Below are positions 1 to 5,651 of a stretch of 5,837 nt of DNA, piece after piece. How positions within the stretch are numbered: position 1 is the stretch's first letter; each line of letters opens with the position of its first letter. Both the position numbers and the translations under genes were made by a program. The DNA comes from Candidatus Collierbacteria bacterium RIFOXYD1_FULL_40_9 (GTDB lineage: Bacteria; Patescibacteriota; Microgenomatia; UBA1400; MFAQ01): contig MFAQ01000032.1 in NCBI GenBank assembly GCA_001776275.1, positions 3,610 through 9,446 of the forward strand, written 5' to 3'. The notes below the pieces were generated by a model, which saw only the letters and a list, made by a program, of their open reading frames with translations, did no database searches and was not told the origin of the DNA.

Positions 1-803
1 ACAGAGGTAGGCCAGAAAATAGTCACGACTTAGAGTTTAGCCTCGAGCCAGTCAAAAATGAACTAAAAAGATTGATAAATAGGGAAATTTTGTTTGTACA
101 TTCGGGTTTTTCTCCAGAGGAGTGGTGGAAGGGGGAAGATCAAATTACGATGATTGACAACTTAAGATTCGACAAAAGAGAGGAAGGTTTAGATTTTGAC
201 TTTGCTAGGGAATTGGTAGCTGGAGCCGATGTCTATGTCTACGAAGCCTTTGCCACTTACAGACCTTGCACTAGCCTAAGCCTGGTTCCCAAGCTCCTGC
301 CTACTTATACCGGTTTCCAGTTCGACAGTGAGATCAAGACCCTCACCGGTCTCTTAAATAATCCCCTTCACCCCACTCTTTTAATAGGCTCAGGCGCCAA
401 ACCGGAAAAGCTTTTACTTCTACAAAGTATCGCCTCCAAGTTCGATAATGTATTTTTTGGAGGTGTCTTTGCTGACAAAAATGACCTAACCTCTGACGGC
501 TTGGATATCAACGATTTAGCCTGGCAAAAACTCAAAAATTTAATCGATATTTCTAAAACTGTTGTTGTTAATGGTCCACTTGGTAAGTATGAGGATGGTA
601 TAAATTCGAAATCGACTTCCCTTTTGTTCAAAACCTTGGCAGATTCAGACAAACTTGTCATTCTGGGTGGCGGTGACACAACTACAGCCATGAAGCACCT
701 AGGCTACTCAGATACCCAGTATGGGTTTGTGTCTACAGGGGGTGGGGGTATGTTGGAGTTCTTAGATACAGGCACACATCCCCTCTTAACTATGCTAAGC
801 TAA
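1..803 (+). CDS. pgk: Phosphoglycerate kinase, 5' end outside the window, unusually compact
   Basis: Catalyses 1,3-bisphosphoglycerate + ADP <-> 3-phosphoglycerate + ATP in the cytoplasm. The frame is open from base 3, so the TTG at 72 is internal and not the start; about 60 N-terminal residues lie outside the window. Visible family landmarks, in order: GRP (bases 6-14), the substrate-binding 'NLRF' loop, 'YRPCTS' standing in for HRAHAS with its Arg kept, 'GSGAKPEK' with both nucleotide-site lysines, 'GPLGKYED' matching GPMGVFE with its Glu kept, 'GGGDTTTA' and 'STGGGG'. Between the GGxxA segment ('GGVFAD') and the helix before GPxG only a short linker is present, so roughly 60 residues usual in the C-terminal domain, including the 'PVDVVVA' strand, are missing without a frame break. 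GAPDH follows after 26 bases. The family call is secure; full activity is inferred from the kept residues. Confidence 0.92.
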   Translation, partial: RGRPENSHDLEFSLEPVKNELKRLINREILFVHSGFSPEEWWKGEDQITMIDNLRFDKREEGLDFDFARELVAGADVYVYEAFATYRPCTSLSLVPKLLPTYTGFQFDSEIKTLTGLLNNPLHPTLLIGSGAKPEKLLLLQSIASKFDNVFFGGVFADKNDLTSDGLDINDLAWQKLKNLIDISKTVVVNGPLGKYEDGINSKSTSLLFKTLADSDKLVILGGGDTTTAMKHLGYSDTQYGFVSTGGGGMLEFLDTGTHPLLTMLS

Positions 804-829
804 CTTTAGGTTACTATTTTCTGCCCACA

Positions 830-1915
830 ATGATTAACTTCTCTATCAATGGTTTTGGTCGTATAGGAAGATCTGTTACTAGAGTTTGGCTTAGTAAATA
901 CACTTCCGATCTGAGCCTGGTGGCAATTAATACCTCAGGCTCTCTACCTGTTTCTGGCTGGGCCTATCTCCTAAAATACGATACTGCCTACGGCACACTC
1001 CCCTACGAAGTCAGCTCAGAGGAAATAAATACTCCAGAAACTGTTACCGACGATAATCCACTTTTAGGTTTTTTGATAATAGCTCATCCCGAAAAAGAAA
1101 TAAAAATCCCTGTTCTTACACAACGCTCCCCCGAAAAAATCCCCTGGAGCGGTTATGTAGCTCAAGTTGTAATTGAATCGACTGGAGCCTTCACCACTCT
1201 AGAAAAAGCCAATAAGCATTTGGTCGGTGGAGCCAAGTTAGTTATTTTGTCAGCTCCAGCAAAAGGTGAAGGCATTCCCACCACCGTCCTAGGGGTAAAC
1301 GATGAAAATATTTTAGGTCATGATAGAACTGGTAGTTTTTCAGTTATCTCCAACGCTTCTTGTACTACCAACAGTGTTGCTCCAGTCGCCAAAATAGTTC
1401 ACTCCAAAATCGGAATTCTTAAAGCAATGTTAACAACCGTGCATGGCTTTACTGATGATCAAAACTTACAAGATAACTCTCATAAAGATTTGCGCCGCGC
1501 TAGAGCTGCTTCTCAAAACATTGTTCCTACCAGCACTGGCGCTGCTGTTGCTGCCACTAAGGCGATTCCGGAGCTAAAAAATCTATTTGATGGCATTTCT
1601 CTTCGTGTTCCCGTCATCACCGGCTCTATCACTGACTTTACTTTTATAACCAAAAGAACAACATCAGTTGATGAAATTAACCAAATTTTTATCGATGCTA
1701 GCAATAACCCTGTCTACAAAAATATTCTCGCTGTCACTCACGATAAAATTGTTTCCTCTGACATTATAGGTAGACCAGAGTCTAGTATTGTTGACTTAGA
1801 TATGACCAGAATCGTTGATGGCGATATGGTTAAAGTTTTGGCTTGGTACGATAATGAATGGGGCTATTCTAATCGCCTTGTCGAAGAAATTATAAAAGCT
1901 AAAGAGATAATTTAG
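830..1915 (+). CDS. gap: Glyceraldehyde-3-phosphate dehydrogenase, probably able to use NADP
   Basis: Oxidises and phosphorylates glyceraldehyde 3-phosphate to 1,3-bisphosphoglycerate, the substrate of the kinase encoded just upstream. Rossmann motif 'INGFGRIGR' is at residues 6-14, the active-site 'SNASCTTN' carries Cys178, the catalytic His205 lies in 'TTVHGFTDDQ', followed by 'HKDLRRARAA' (218-227), 'PTSTGAA' and the C-terminal 'WYDNEWGYSNR'. Length is 361 against about 335 usual; the excess is an insertion of about 18 residues around 65-92, between 'LLKYDTAYG' and 'KIPW'. The usual Asp that binds the NAD ribose after 'VAIN' is Thr35, and the Leu-Pro before 'HKDLRRAR' is Asn216-Ser217, a pattern of NADP-using GAPDHs. 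The ATG at 830 is the first residue of the conserved fold. There is no Shine-Dalgarno at usable distance; the only AGG (808-810) is 19 bases away. Confidence 0.96.
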   Translation: MINFSINGFGRIGRSVTRVWLSKYTSDLSLVAINTSGSLPVSGWAYLLKYDTAYGTLPYEVSSEEINTPETVTDDNPLLGFLIIAHPEKEIKIPVLTQRSPEKIPWSGYVAQVVIESTGAFTTLEKANKHLVGGAKLVILSAPAKGEGIPTTVLGVNDENILGHDRTGSFSVISNASCTTNSVAPVAKIVHSKIGILKAMLTTVHGFTDDQNLQDNSHKDLRRARAASQNIVPTSTGAAVAATKAIPELKNLFDGISLRVPVITGSITDFTFITKRTTSVDEINQIFIDASNNPVYKNILAVTHDKIVSSDIIGRPESSIVDLDMTRIVDGDMVKVLAWYDNEWGYSNRLVEEIIKAKEII

Positions 1916-1937
1916 GTTTGGAGTTGCCTTTTTTGAG

Positions 1938-1946
1938 TGGTAAAAT
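1938..1946 (+). promoter_or_regulatory. Extended -10 promoter for tRNA-Cys
   Basis: TGGTAAAAT fits the extended -10 pattern TGnTAnnnT, with a hexamer one base from TATAAT. It places a start about 6 bases before the mature tRNA 5' end. No good -35 sits at 16-18 bases; TTGGAG (1918-1923) is the only candidate and matches weakly. The same motif recurs in the next two gaps. Confidence 0.5.
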
Positions 1947-1958
1947 AAACCCACCTTT

Positions 1959-2030
1959 GGCCGGATGGCGAAGTGGTAACGCTGAGGTCTGCAAAACCTC
2001 CATGCGCGGGTTCGATTCCCGCTCCGGCCT
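1959..2030 (+). tRNA. tRNA-Cys (anticodon GCA)
   Basis: A full cloverleaf folds by eye. The acceptor stem pairs 1959-1965 with 2023-2029 over seven perfect pairs; the D stem pairs GCG (1968-1970) with CGC (1980-1982). The anticodon stem is 1984-1988/1996-2000 around loop CTGCAAA with anticodon GCA at 1991-1993, and the T arm is 2006-2010/2018-2022 with loop TTCGATT. The variable loop is short. The discriminator base is T (2030), the U73 identity element for cysteinyl-tRNA synthetase. The next bases are CAA, so the CCA tail is not encoded and must be added by a nucleotidyltransferase. Confidence 0.97.
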
Positions 2031-2067
2031 CAAATTTATCCACTCCTCTTTTATCTTCCAAATTTCG

Positions 2068-2076
2068 TGCTAAACT
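2068..2076 (+). promoter_or_regulatory. Extended -10 promoter directly before the lipoprotein gene
   Basis: TGCTAAACT matches TGnTAnnnT and ends nine bases before the ATG at 2086. A start 7-10 bases after the hexamer would fall at about 2083-2086, giving a leaderless or nearly leaderless mRNA; this fits the absence of any Shine-Dalgarno. TATACT (2077-2082) is a second possible -10 but would start transcription inside the gene. Confidence 0.45.
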
Positions 2077-2085
2077 TATACTGTT

Positions 2086-2979
2086 ATGAGATCTAAACTT
2101 CTGTCAGCCTTATTTTGTTTGTCCTTCGCTTTTCTTCTGTCTGGTTGTGAACTAAATCCTTTTGCTAAAAAAGCTGGTGTTCAAGTAACTGCTAGTCCAG
2201 ATGCAAACGTGACCATCGACGGTAAACCTGTTGGCAAGACACCATACTATATCGAAAACGCCAAACCTGGAATGACTACTATCCAAATGACAGCTATTGA
2301 CAGTGGTCAAACCTGGGAAACAAAAGTAAATCTTATTAGTGGTACTCTCACTACCGTTCACCGCGAGTTTGGAGCTTCTCCAGACAAGTCTCACAGTTAC
2401 ACTCTTTATTTCGAAAAACTAAGTAACAAAGACACTTCTTCTGTCAATGTTATTAGTATGCCACCCAGCGCTACTGTCTCCATTGACGGCAAACCTCAAG
2501 GGTTTACTCCTTTGTCTGTCGATATTCCTGCTGGTCCTCATGTCTTCTCTTTTACCTCTCCTGGTTTTCAAGACAAAATAGTTAATGCTGCAACTCAAAA
2601 CGGTTACAGATTAAACCTAAACCTTACTATGGCAACTATGGAGATTGTTCCTACACCACTTCCAACAGCTTCGCCTTCTGCCACCCCATCGATCACCTCT
2701 ACACCCTCCAAAGCTCCTACAAACACCATTACCCCACTACCAAAGCAATCATCCCCCTCAGCTACACTTAGTAAGCCCTTCGTGGAAATCTTAGACACAC
2801 CAACAGGATGGTTAAAAGTCAGAGAGTCTGCCTCTATAAATTCCGCCGAACTTGCAAAAGTAAATCCAGGTGACACCTTTCCCTACCGTGAATCTAGTCC
2901 ATCTGGCTGGTTTAATATCCAATATGCCACCGGCAAATGGGGTTTCATCTCCTCCCAATACGCCAAACTGGTTAAATAG
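2086..2979 (+). CDS. Secreted lipoprotein with two PEGA domains and an SH3-like domain
   Basis: The N-terminus is a lipoprotein signal: MRSK, a hydrophobic stretch (5-18) and lipobox LLSGC with the lipidated Cys at residue 21. Two PEGA domains follow at about 31-97 ('SPDANVTIDGKPVGKTP') and 119-183 ('PPSATVSIDGKPQGFTP'), each ending in a strand rich in hydrophobic residues. Residues about 187-230 are a flexible linker made mostly of Ser, Thr and Pro. The C-terminus (231-297) resembles a bacterial SH3 domain: 'LDTPTGWLKVRES', then 'INSAELAKVNPGD', then 'GWFNIQYATGKWGFIS'. PEGA and SH3b domains usually bind surface proteins or cell wall, so the protein is probably anchored outside the cytoplasmic membrane with an adhesive or structural role; the ligand is unknown. 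It appears to be a single-gene unit with its own promoter. Confidence 0.88.
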   Translation: MRSKLLSALFCLSFAFLLSGCELNPFAKKAGVQVTASPDANVTIDGKPVGKTPYYIENAKPGMTTIQMTAIDSGQTWETKVNLISGTLTTVHREFGASPDKSHSYTLYFEKLSNKDTSSVNVISMPPSATVSIDGKPQGFTPLSVDIPAGPHVFSFTSPGFQDKIVNAATQNGYRLNLNLTMATMEIVPTPLPTASPSATPSITSTPSKAPTNTITPLPKQSSPSATLSKPFVEILDTPTGWLKVRESASINSAELAKVNPGDTFPYRESSPSGWFNIQYATGKWGFISSQYAKLVK

Positions 2980-2987
2980 TTTTCATC

Positions 2988-2996
2988 TGTTACAAT
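2988..2996 (+). promoter_or_regulatory. Extended -10 promoter for the small basic protein gene
   Basis: TGTTACAAT matches TGnTAnnnT, starts nine bases after the lipoprotein stop codon and predicts a start near 3003. That leaves a leader of about 24 bases containing the ribosome binding site. No -35 is recognisable. It would let the downstream gene be expressed apart from the lipoprotein. Confidence 0.5.
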
Positions 2997-3013
2997 TCTC
3001 TTAACACTTTTAC

Positions 3014-3020
3014 AAAGGAG
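3014..3020 (+). promoter_or_regulatory. Shine-Dalgarno site that sets a GTG start
   Basis: AAAGGAG lies six bases before GTG at 3027, an optimal spacing, and fixes that non-ATG codon as the start. It is the only clear Shine-Dalgarno in the window. Confidence 0.8.
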
Positions 3021-3026
3021 TTTTTC

Positions 3027-3329
3027 GTGAAAAAACAAAAAATAGATCCTAATATAGTTGCCTATTTGAAAGATGTCGAAGATGGTAGATTCAAGGATAC
3101 TAAACCTGGTACCTGGGTAGCCTATCACGACGGTAAGTTTGTGTTATCCCACCCCTCTAAGGAAGAATTTTTTTCAAAACTTCGCAAAGTTCAGACAGGT
3201 TGTTTCGTTACTCAAGTAAATATTACCGAGGAACCGATTGATCTTACTACGATCATCGAAGTTGTCAAAGTCAGAAGTCCAAGGCTTGTCGAAAACATCA
3301 AAAGAAAAAAGAAACCAAAGAGAGCCTAA
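3027..3329 (+). CDS. Small basic protein of unknown function, DUF5678-like core
   Basis: A 100-residue soluble protein without signal peptide or membrane segment, starting at GTG behind a strong Shine-Dalgarno. The core at about 27-65 ('PGTWVAYHDGKFVLSHPSKE', then a helix 'EEFFSKLRKV', then 'TGCFVTQVN') resembles the short DUF5678 fold, in which a 'GKWVA..DG..V' hairpin precedes a Glu/Leu/Lys helix. This is a resemblance recalled from the pattern, not a proven match. The last 20 residues are strongly basic (runs of Lys and Arg), which could contact nucleic acid or just be a disordered tail. It sits between the lipoprotein and the convergent operon, with its own probable promoter, so its context gives no functional hint. 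The stop codon lies in the loop of the terminator hairpin. Confidence 0.75.
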   Translation: MKKQKIDPNIVAYLKDVEDGRFKDTKPGTWVAYHDGKFVLSHPSKEEFFSKLRKVQTGCFVTQVNITEEPIDLTTIIEVVKVRSPRLVENIKRKKKPKRA

Positions 3330-3344
3330 TCGCTCTCTTTTTTT
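3317..3344 (+). terminator. Hairpin terminator shared by convergent genes
   Basis: The core stem pairs GAGAGC (3320-3325) with GCTCTC (3332-3337) around a six-base loop, lengthened by A-T pairs from 3317-3319 and 3338-3340, and is followed on the + strand by an unbroken T run (3338-3344). On the - strand the same hairpin is followed by a mostly T-rich stretch (complement of 3300-3319, interrupted by GG), so it may also end the opposite operon. The stop of the + gene (3327-3329) is in the loop and the stop of the - gene (3343-3345) overlaps the T run. Confidence 0.85.
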
Positions 3345-4272
3345 ACCCAATATAATAAATAATTCCAATTACTAGTAACACCCAACTGGTTCCTGTAATC
3401 AGTAGTGGTTTGTCTGACAGTATTACTCTTTCTGGACTCTCACCTTCGTTTCGCTCATAGATAAGCTGCAAATATCTCATTACACCATAGACCACCAAAG
3501 GTATTGTTACCATCAGCCACTTTTCCGAAGCTAGTGTTCTTGGTAATATGGAAATTAATGTTAACGCCTTACCATCTGGAACTATTTTTGGATGATTAAA
3601 GCTAAACATGGCATAAGTTATCCAAGTAGCTGTGGCAAACATCGAAGTATAAATATCCAAAAGCTGTTCGGTATATCTTTTTAGAGCTGCTCTTGTTTGC
3701 CCTTCTTTATAACTTGCCAGTAAAGTCATCTCGCCTCTTCTTTTTCCGACAGCTAAAAATAGCGAAGCCGAGATAACTGTCATCAAGAACCAAACATTCA
3801 TATGTGCCGAGATTACAAACGCTCCTGTATACACCCTAATTAGGTAGCCAGAAGCAATAATAATCAGATCCATAATTGGCACTTTCTTTAAAAACTTTGT
3901 GTAGATAATTTGCAACAAAATATAGAAAAATGCGCTCAGAAAAACAAAGAAATTAAGTGTGTAAGCCCAAACAAAGCCAAAAAACAGACCGACAATTATT
4001 ACAAATACCGCCACCGGTATTGGTAAGTCTCCAGAAGCAATGGGTCTTTGTTTTTTGTATGGATGTTTCTTGTCTTGTTCTATATCCGATAAATCATTAA
4101 ACAAATAGGTTACACTCGAAAGAATCACAAAAACCCCAAAAGCATTTAAAACTTTAAGAAGTGATCCCTCCACAAAAAGTTGACCAGAAAAAACAATTGC
4201 TGCAAACAGAGCCAGGTTTTTTACCCATTGTCTGGGTCTTACTGCCTTGAATAACGACCAAAGTATTGCCAT
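3343..4272 (-). CDS. ubiA: UbiA-family decaprenyl-phosphate phosphoribosyltransferase
   Basis: An integral membrane prenyl-group enzyme expected to transfer phosphoribose from PRPP to a polyprenyl phosphate, giving the lipid-linked precursor of arabinofuranose in organisms with arabinan. Counting from the ATG at 4272 (309 residues): 'RPRQWVKN' at about 12-19, the Mg-diphosphate motif 'NDLSDIEQD' at about 59-67 followed by 'RPIASG', the second polar loop 'PIMDLIIIASGYLIRVYTGA' near 132-151, 'GKRRGEM' near 176-182, and the C-terminal 'SPERVILSDKPLL' that is typical of this subfamily rather than of quinone or heme prenyltransferases. About eight or nine membrane helices are visible. A TTG at 4278 would add two residues; ATG is preferred and neither has a Shine-Dalgarno. 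It overlaps the upstream gene by 34 bases, suggesting coupled translation. The polyprenol length and final sugar are not shown by the sequence. Confidence 0.88.
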   Translation of the reverse strand: MAILWSLFKAVRPRQWVKNLALFAAIVFSGQLFVEGSLLKVLNAFGVFVILSSVTYLFNDLSDIEQDKKHPYKKQRPIASGDLPIPVAVFVIIVGLFFGFVWAYTLNFFVFLSAFFYILLQIIYTKFLKKVPIMDLIIIASGYLIRVYTGAFVISAHMNVWFLMTVISASLFLAVGKRRGEMTLLASYKEGQTRAALKRYTEQLLDIYTSMFATATWITYAMFSFNHPKIVPDGKALTLISILPRTLASEKWLMVTIPLVVYGVMRYLQLIYERNEGESPERVILSDKPLLITGTSWVLLVIGIIYYIG

Positions 4273-5309
4273 ATCCAAAAAACTACCATTAATAATACCA
4301 ATCCTATCATGGCCACAAACTTATATCTAGCTTCAAAGTTTAAAGCCATGCCTCCCAGTAATGCAGTAATTGTCCAATAAAAAACCGCTATTCTCCTTTT
4401 GCCCCAGCCTATCTCCATTAGTTTGTGGTGCAAATGCTCATTTCCTCCCCAGACTGGAGACTTCCCAATTATTACCCTCCTAAAAATTACATAGATAAAA
4501 TCTATAAGTGGGACTGCCAGTAAAAGAATTGCTGTTCCCACCTTTCCTGTTGCCAATATAGAAAGCACTCCAAGGATTAATCCAGCTAGTGATGTTCCAG
4601 AGTAGCCAGGCATAATCTTTTGTGGGTAGAAGTGAAATACTGTAAAGCCAGCAAAGGCGCCAGCTAGTGAAAAGGCTAGTATAGAAATGGGCCACTGCGT
4701 AATATCCGCGCTATATGTAAGCGATACAACTCCCAGAAAAAAAGCAGCTATGGTTATTACTCCGCTGATTTGTCCATCCACTCCAGATGACCAATTTATT
4801 GCGTTCATTAATGCCGGTATCCACAAAATAGCAAACAAGTCTGCCAAAATCCATATTTCTCTGTTTCCAAATAATTCAATACTTAGTCTAGGCCAAGACA
4901 AGTCAATTATTCCTCCTAGGGGGTTCGTGATAAAAGAAATACCTATCCCAGAAAGTACGATTATTAAAGCTGATAAAAAGTTAATAACCAATCGAAAGTA
5001 AGGGTTTATACTCTTAACATCATCTATAAGTCCAACAATTAGGGTTACAAGGCACGCACTTATAATCGCAATCAAGTGATTATCGATATTAGAAACCGTT
5101 AAAACTCCAGCCAGAAATCCCAAAAAAACAGGCAAGCCACCACCTTTTGGAATAGGCTCTTTGTGCGTGTGTGCTGGGTGTGGAGTTTTCCTTGGATCAA
5201 CTAGCCATCCCTCTTTCTTAAAAAAAACCACTGTTAGTGGAGTAAATAAAACAACGGTTAGCAAGGAAACAAAAAAGGGTAAAGCTGTGATAGAAAAAAT
5301 TGAGTCCAT
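4239..5309 (-). CDS. WecA/TagO/MraY-family polyprenyl-phosphate sugar-1-phosphate transferase
   Basis: A polytopic membrane enzyme of the family that moves a sugar 1-phosphate from a UDP-sugar to a polyprenyl phosphate, the first step of many envelope glycans. Family landmarks in its 356 residues: 'VDPRKTPHPAHTHKEPIPKGGG' split over 37-58, the catalytic Asp pair 'GLIDDV' (Asp96-Asp97), 'NAINWSSGVDG' (169-179), 'FHFYPQKIMPGYSGTSL' (225-241) and the cytoplasmic 'EHLHHKL' (291-297) with the HxHH histidines. The C-terminal layout resembles WecA/TagO more than MraY. Two normally conserved acidic positions are changed: the first Asp of NxxNxxDGxDG is Ser175 and the Asp of MGDxGS is Tyr236. The second DG Asp (178) remains. 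Around ten hydrophobic helices are visible. ATG directly abuts the upstream TAA. The sugar cannot be told; the altered sites make standard activity uncertain. Confidence 0.9.
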   Translation of the reverse strand: MDSIFSITALPFFVSLLTVVLFTPLTVVFFKKEGWLVDPRKTPHPAHTHKEPIPKGGGLPVFLGFLAGVLTVSNIDNHLIAIISACLVTLIVGLIDDVKSINPYFRLVINFLSALIIVLSGIGISFITNPLGGIIDLSWPRLSIELFGNREIWILADLFAILWIPALMNAINWSSGVDGQISGVITIAAFFLGVVSLTYSADITQWPISILAFSLAGAFAGFTVFHFYPQKIMPGYSGTSLAGLILGVLSILATGKVGTAILLLAVPLIDFIYVIFRRVIIGKSPVWGGNEHLHHKLMEIGWGKRRIAVFYWTITALLGGMALNFEARYKFVAMIGLVLLMVVFWIWQYFGRYSRQ

Positions 5310-5651
5310 TTATATAAAAATAAGCAAAACTTTAGCTATATTTATAACCAACATAAGACAAATAAAAGTAAGAGATATCAACACCGTTTGCTCAACTATC
5401 TTGTCGTCTTTTTTTGTCCAACGAGACAGTGTGGTCCCAAAACTCAGCACAACAACAGCCAGTCCTAGTATTATTGGTAAAACTACTTTTGACATCAATT
5501 GGTTTTCCCCCCAAGGCAGCGAGTAAAACCAAGGTATTTCTGGAGGTATCTTTTTCCAAACTAGTAATATTAGTAAACCACAAAGAATCAAAAGACTTAT
5601 GGAAAAAACAATCCATGTATTTATTGTGGTTGTCTGTTTCTGCTCACTCAT
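5310..5651 (-). CDS. Conserved-looking small membrane protein, three helices
   Basis: A 113-residue protein with a short polar N-terminus and three hydrophobic segments at about 14-32, 55-72 and 88-112. After helix one comes 'KKIPPEIPWFYSLPWGENQL', a Pro/Trp/Tyr-rich loop; I recall similar 'PPEIP.FYS.PWGE.QL' proteins of unknown function in Patescibacteria, but cannot confirm this here. A basic/acidic loop ('SRWTKKDDKIVEQ') separates helices two and three. No catalytic motif is visible. It overlaps the upstream glycosyltransferase stop by four bases (ATGA) and its TAA touches the ATG of the sugar-phosphate transferase, so all are almost certainly co-transcribed. A role as a membrane partner of the neighbouring glycan enzymes is a guess from position only. 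Confidence 0.85.
   Translation of the reverse strand: MSEQKQTTTINTWIVFSISLLILCGLLILLVWKKIPPEIPWFYSLPWGENQLMSKVVLPIILGLAVVVLSFGTTLSRWTKKDDKIVEQTVLISLTFICLMLVINIAKVLLIFI

Noticed and set aside
368..691. Minus-strand open frame of 107 codons inside pgk
   Set aside because: Lies opposite conserved kinase motifs and has no recognisable domain or ribosome binding site; a shadow frame.
72..803. TTG at 72 as start of the phosphoglycerate kinase
   Set aside because: The frame is open to the window edge and encodes the GRP motif and following family sequence upstream of 72, so the gene is cut by the edge.
796..817. Separate promoter for gap (TGCTAAGCT or TACTAT)
   Set aside because: The hexamers match the consensus poorly and the genes are only 26 bases apart, so co-transcription with pgk is the simpler reading.
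1913..1934. Possible terminator after gap
   Set aside because: A T run (1929-1934) is present, but the preceding stem is only about four pairs, including a G-T pair, so it is too weak to call.
2604..2876. Minus-strand open frame opposite the lipoprotein linker
   Set aside because: It is the complement of the low-complexity Ser/Thr/Pro linker, giving a Val/Gly-rich artefact.
4272..4278. TTG at 4278 as start of ubiA
   Set aside because: It adds only two residues to the in-frame ATG at 4272 and has no better ribosome binding site; it cannot be fully excluded.
4687..5526. Two + strand open frames (4687-5001 and 5161-5526) opposite the membrane genes
   Set aside because: They oppose well-supported membrane proteins in a tight operon and show no domain of their own.
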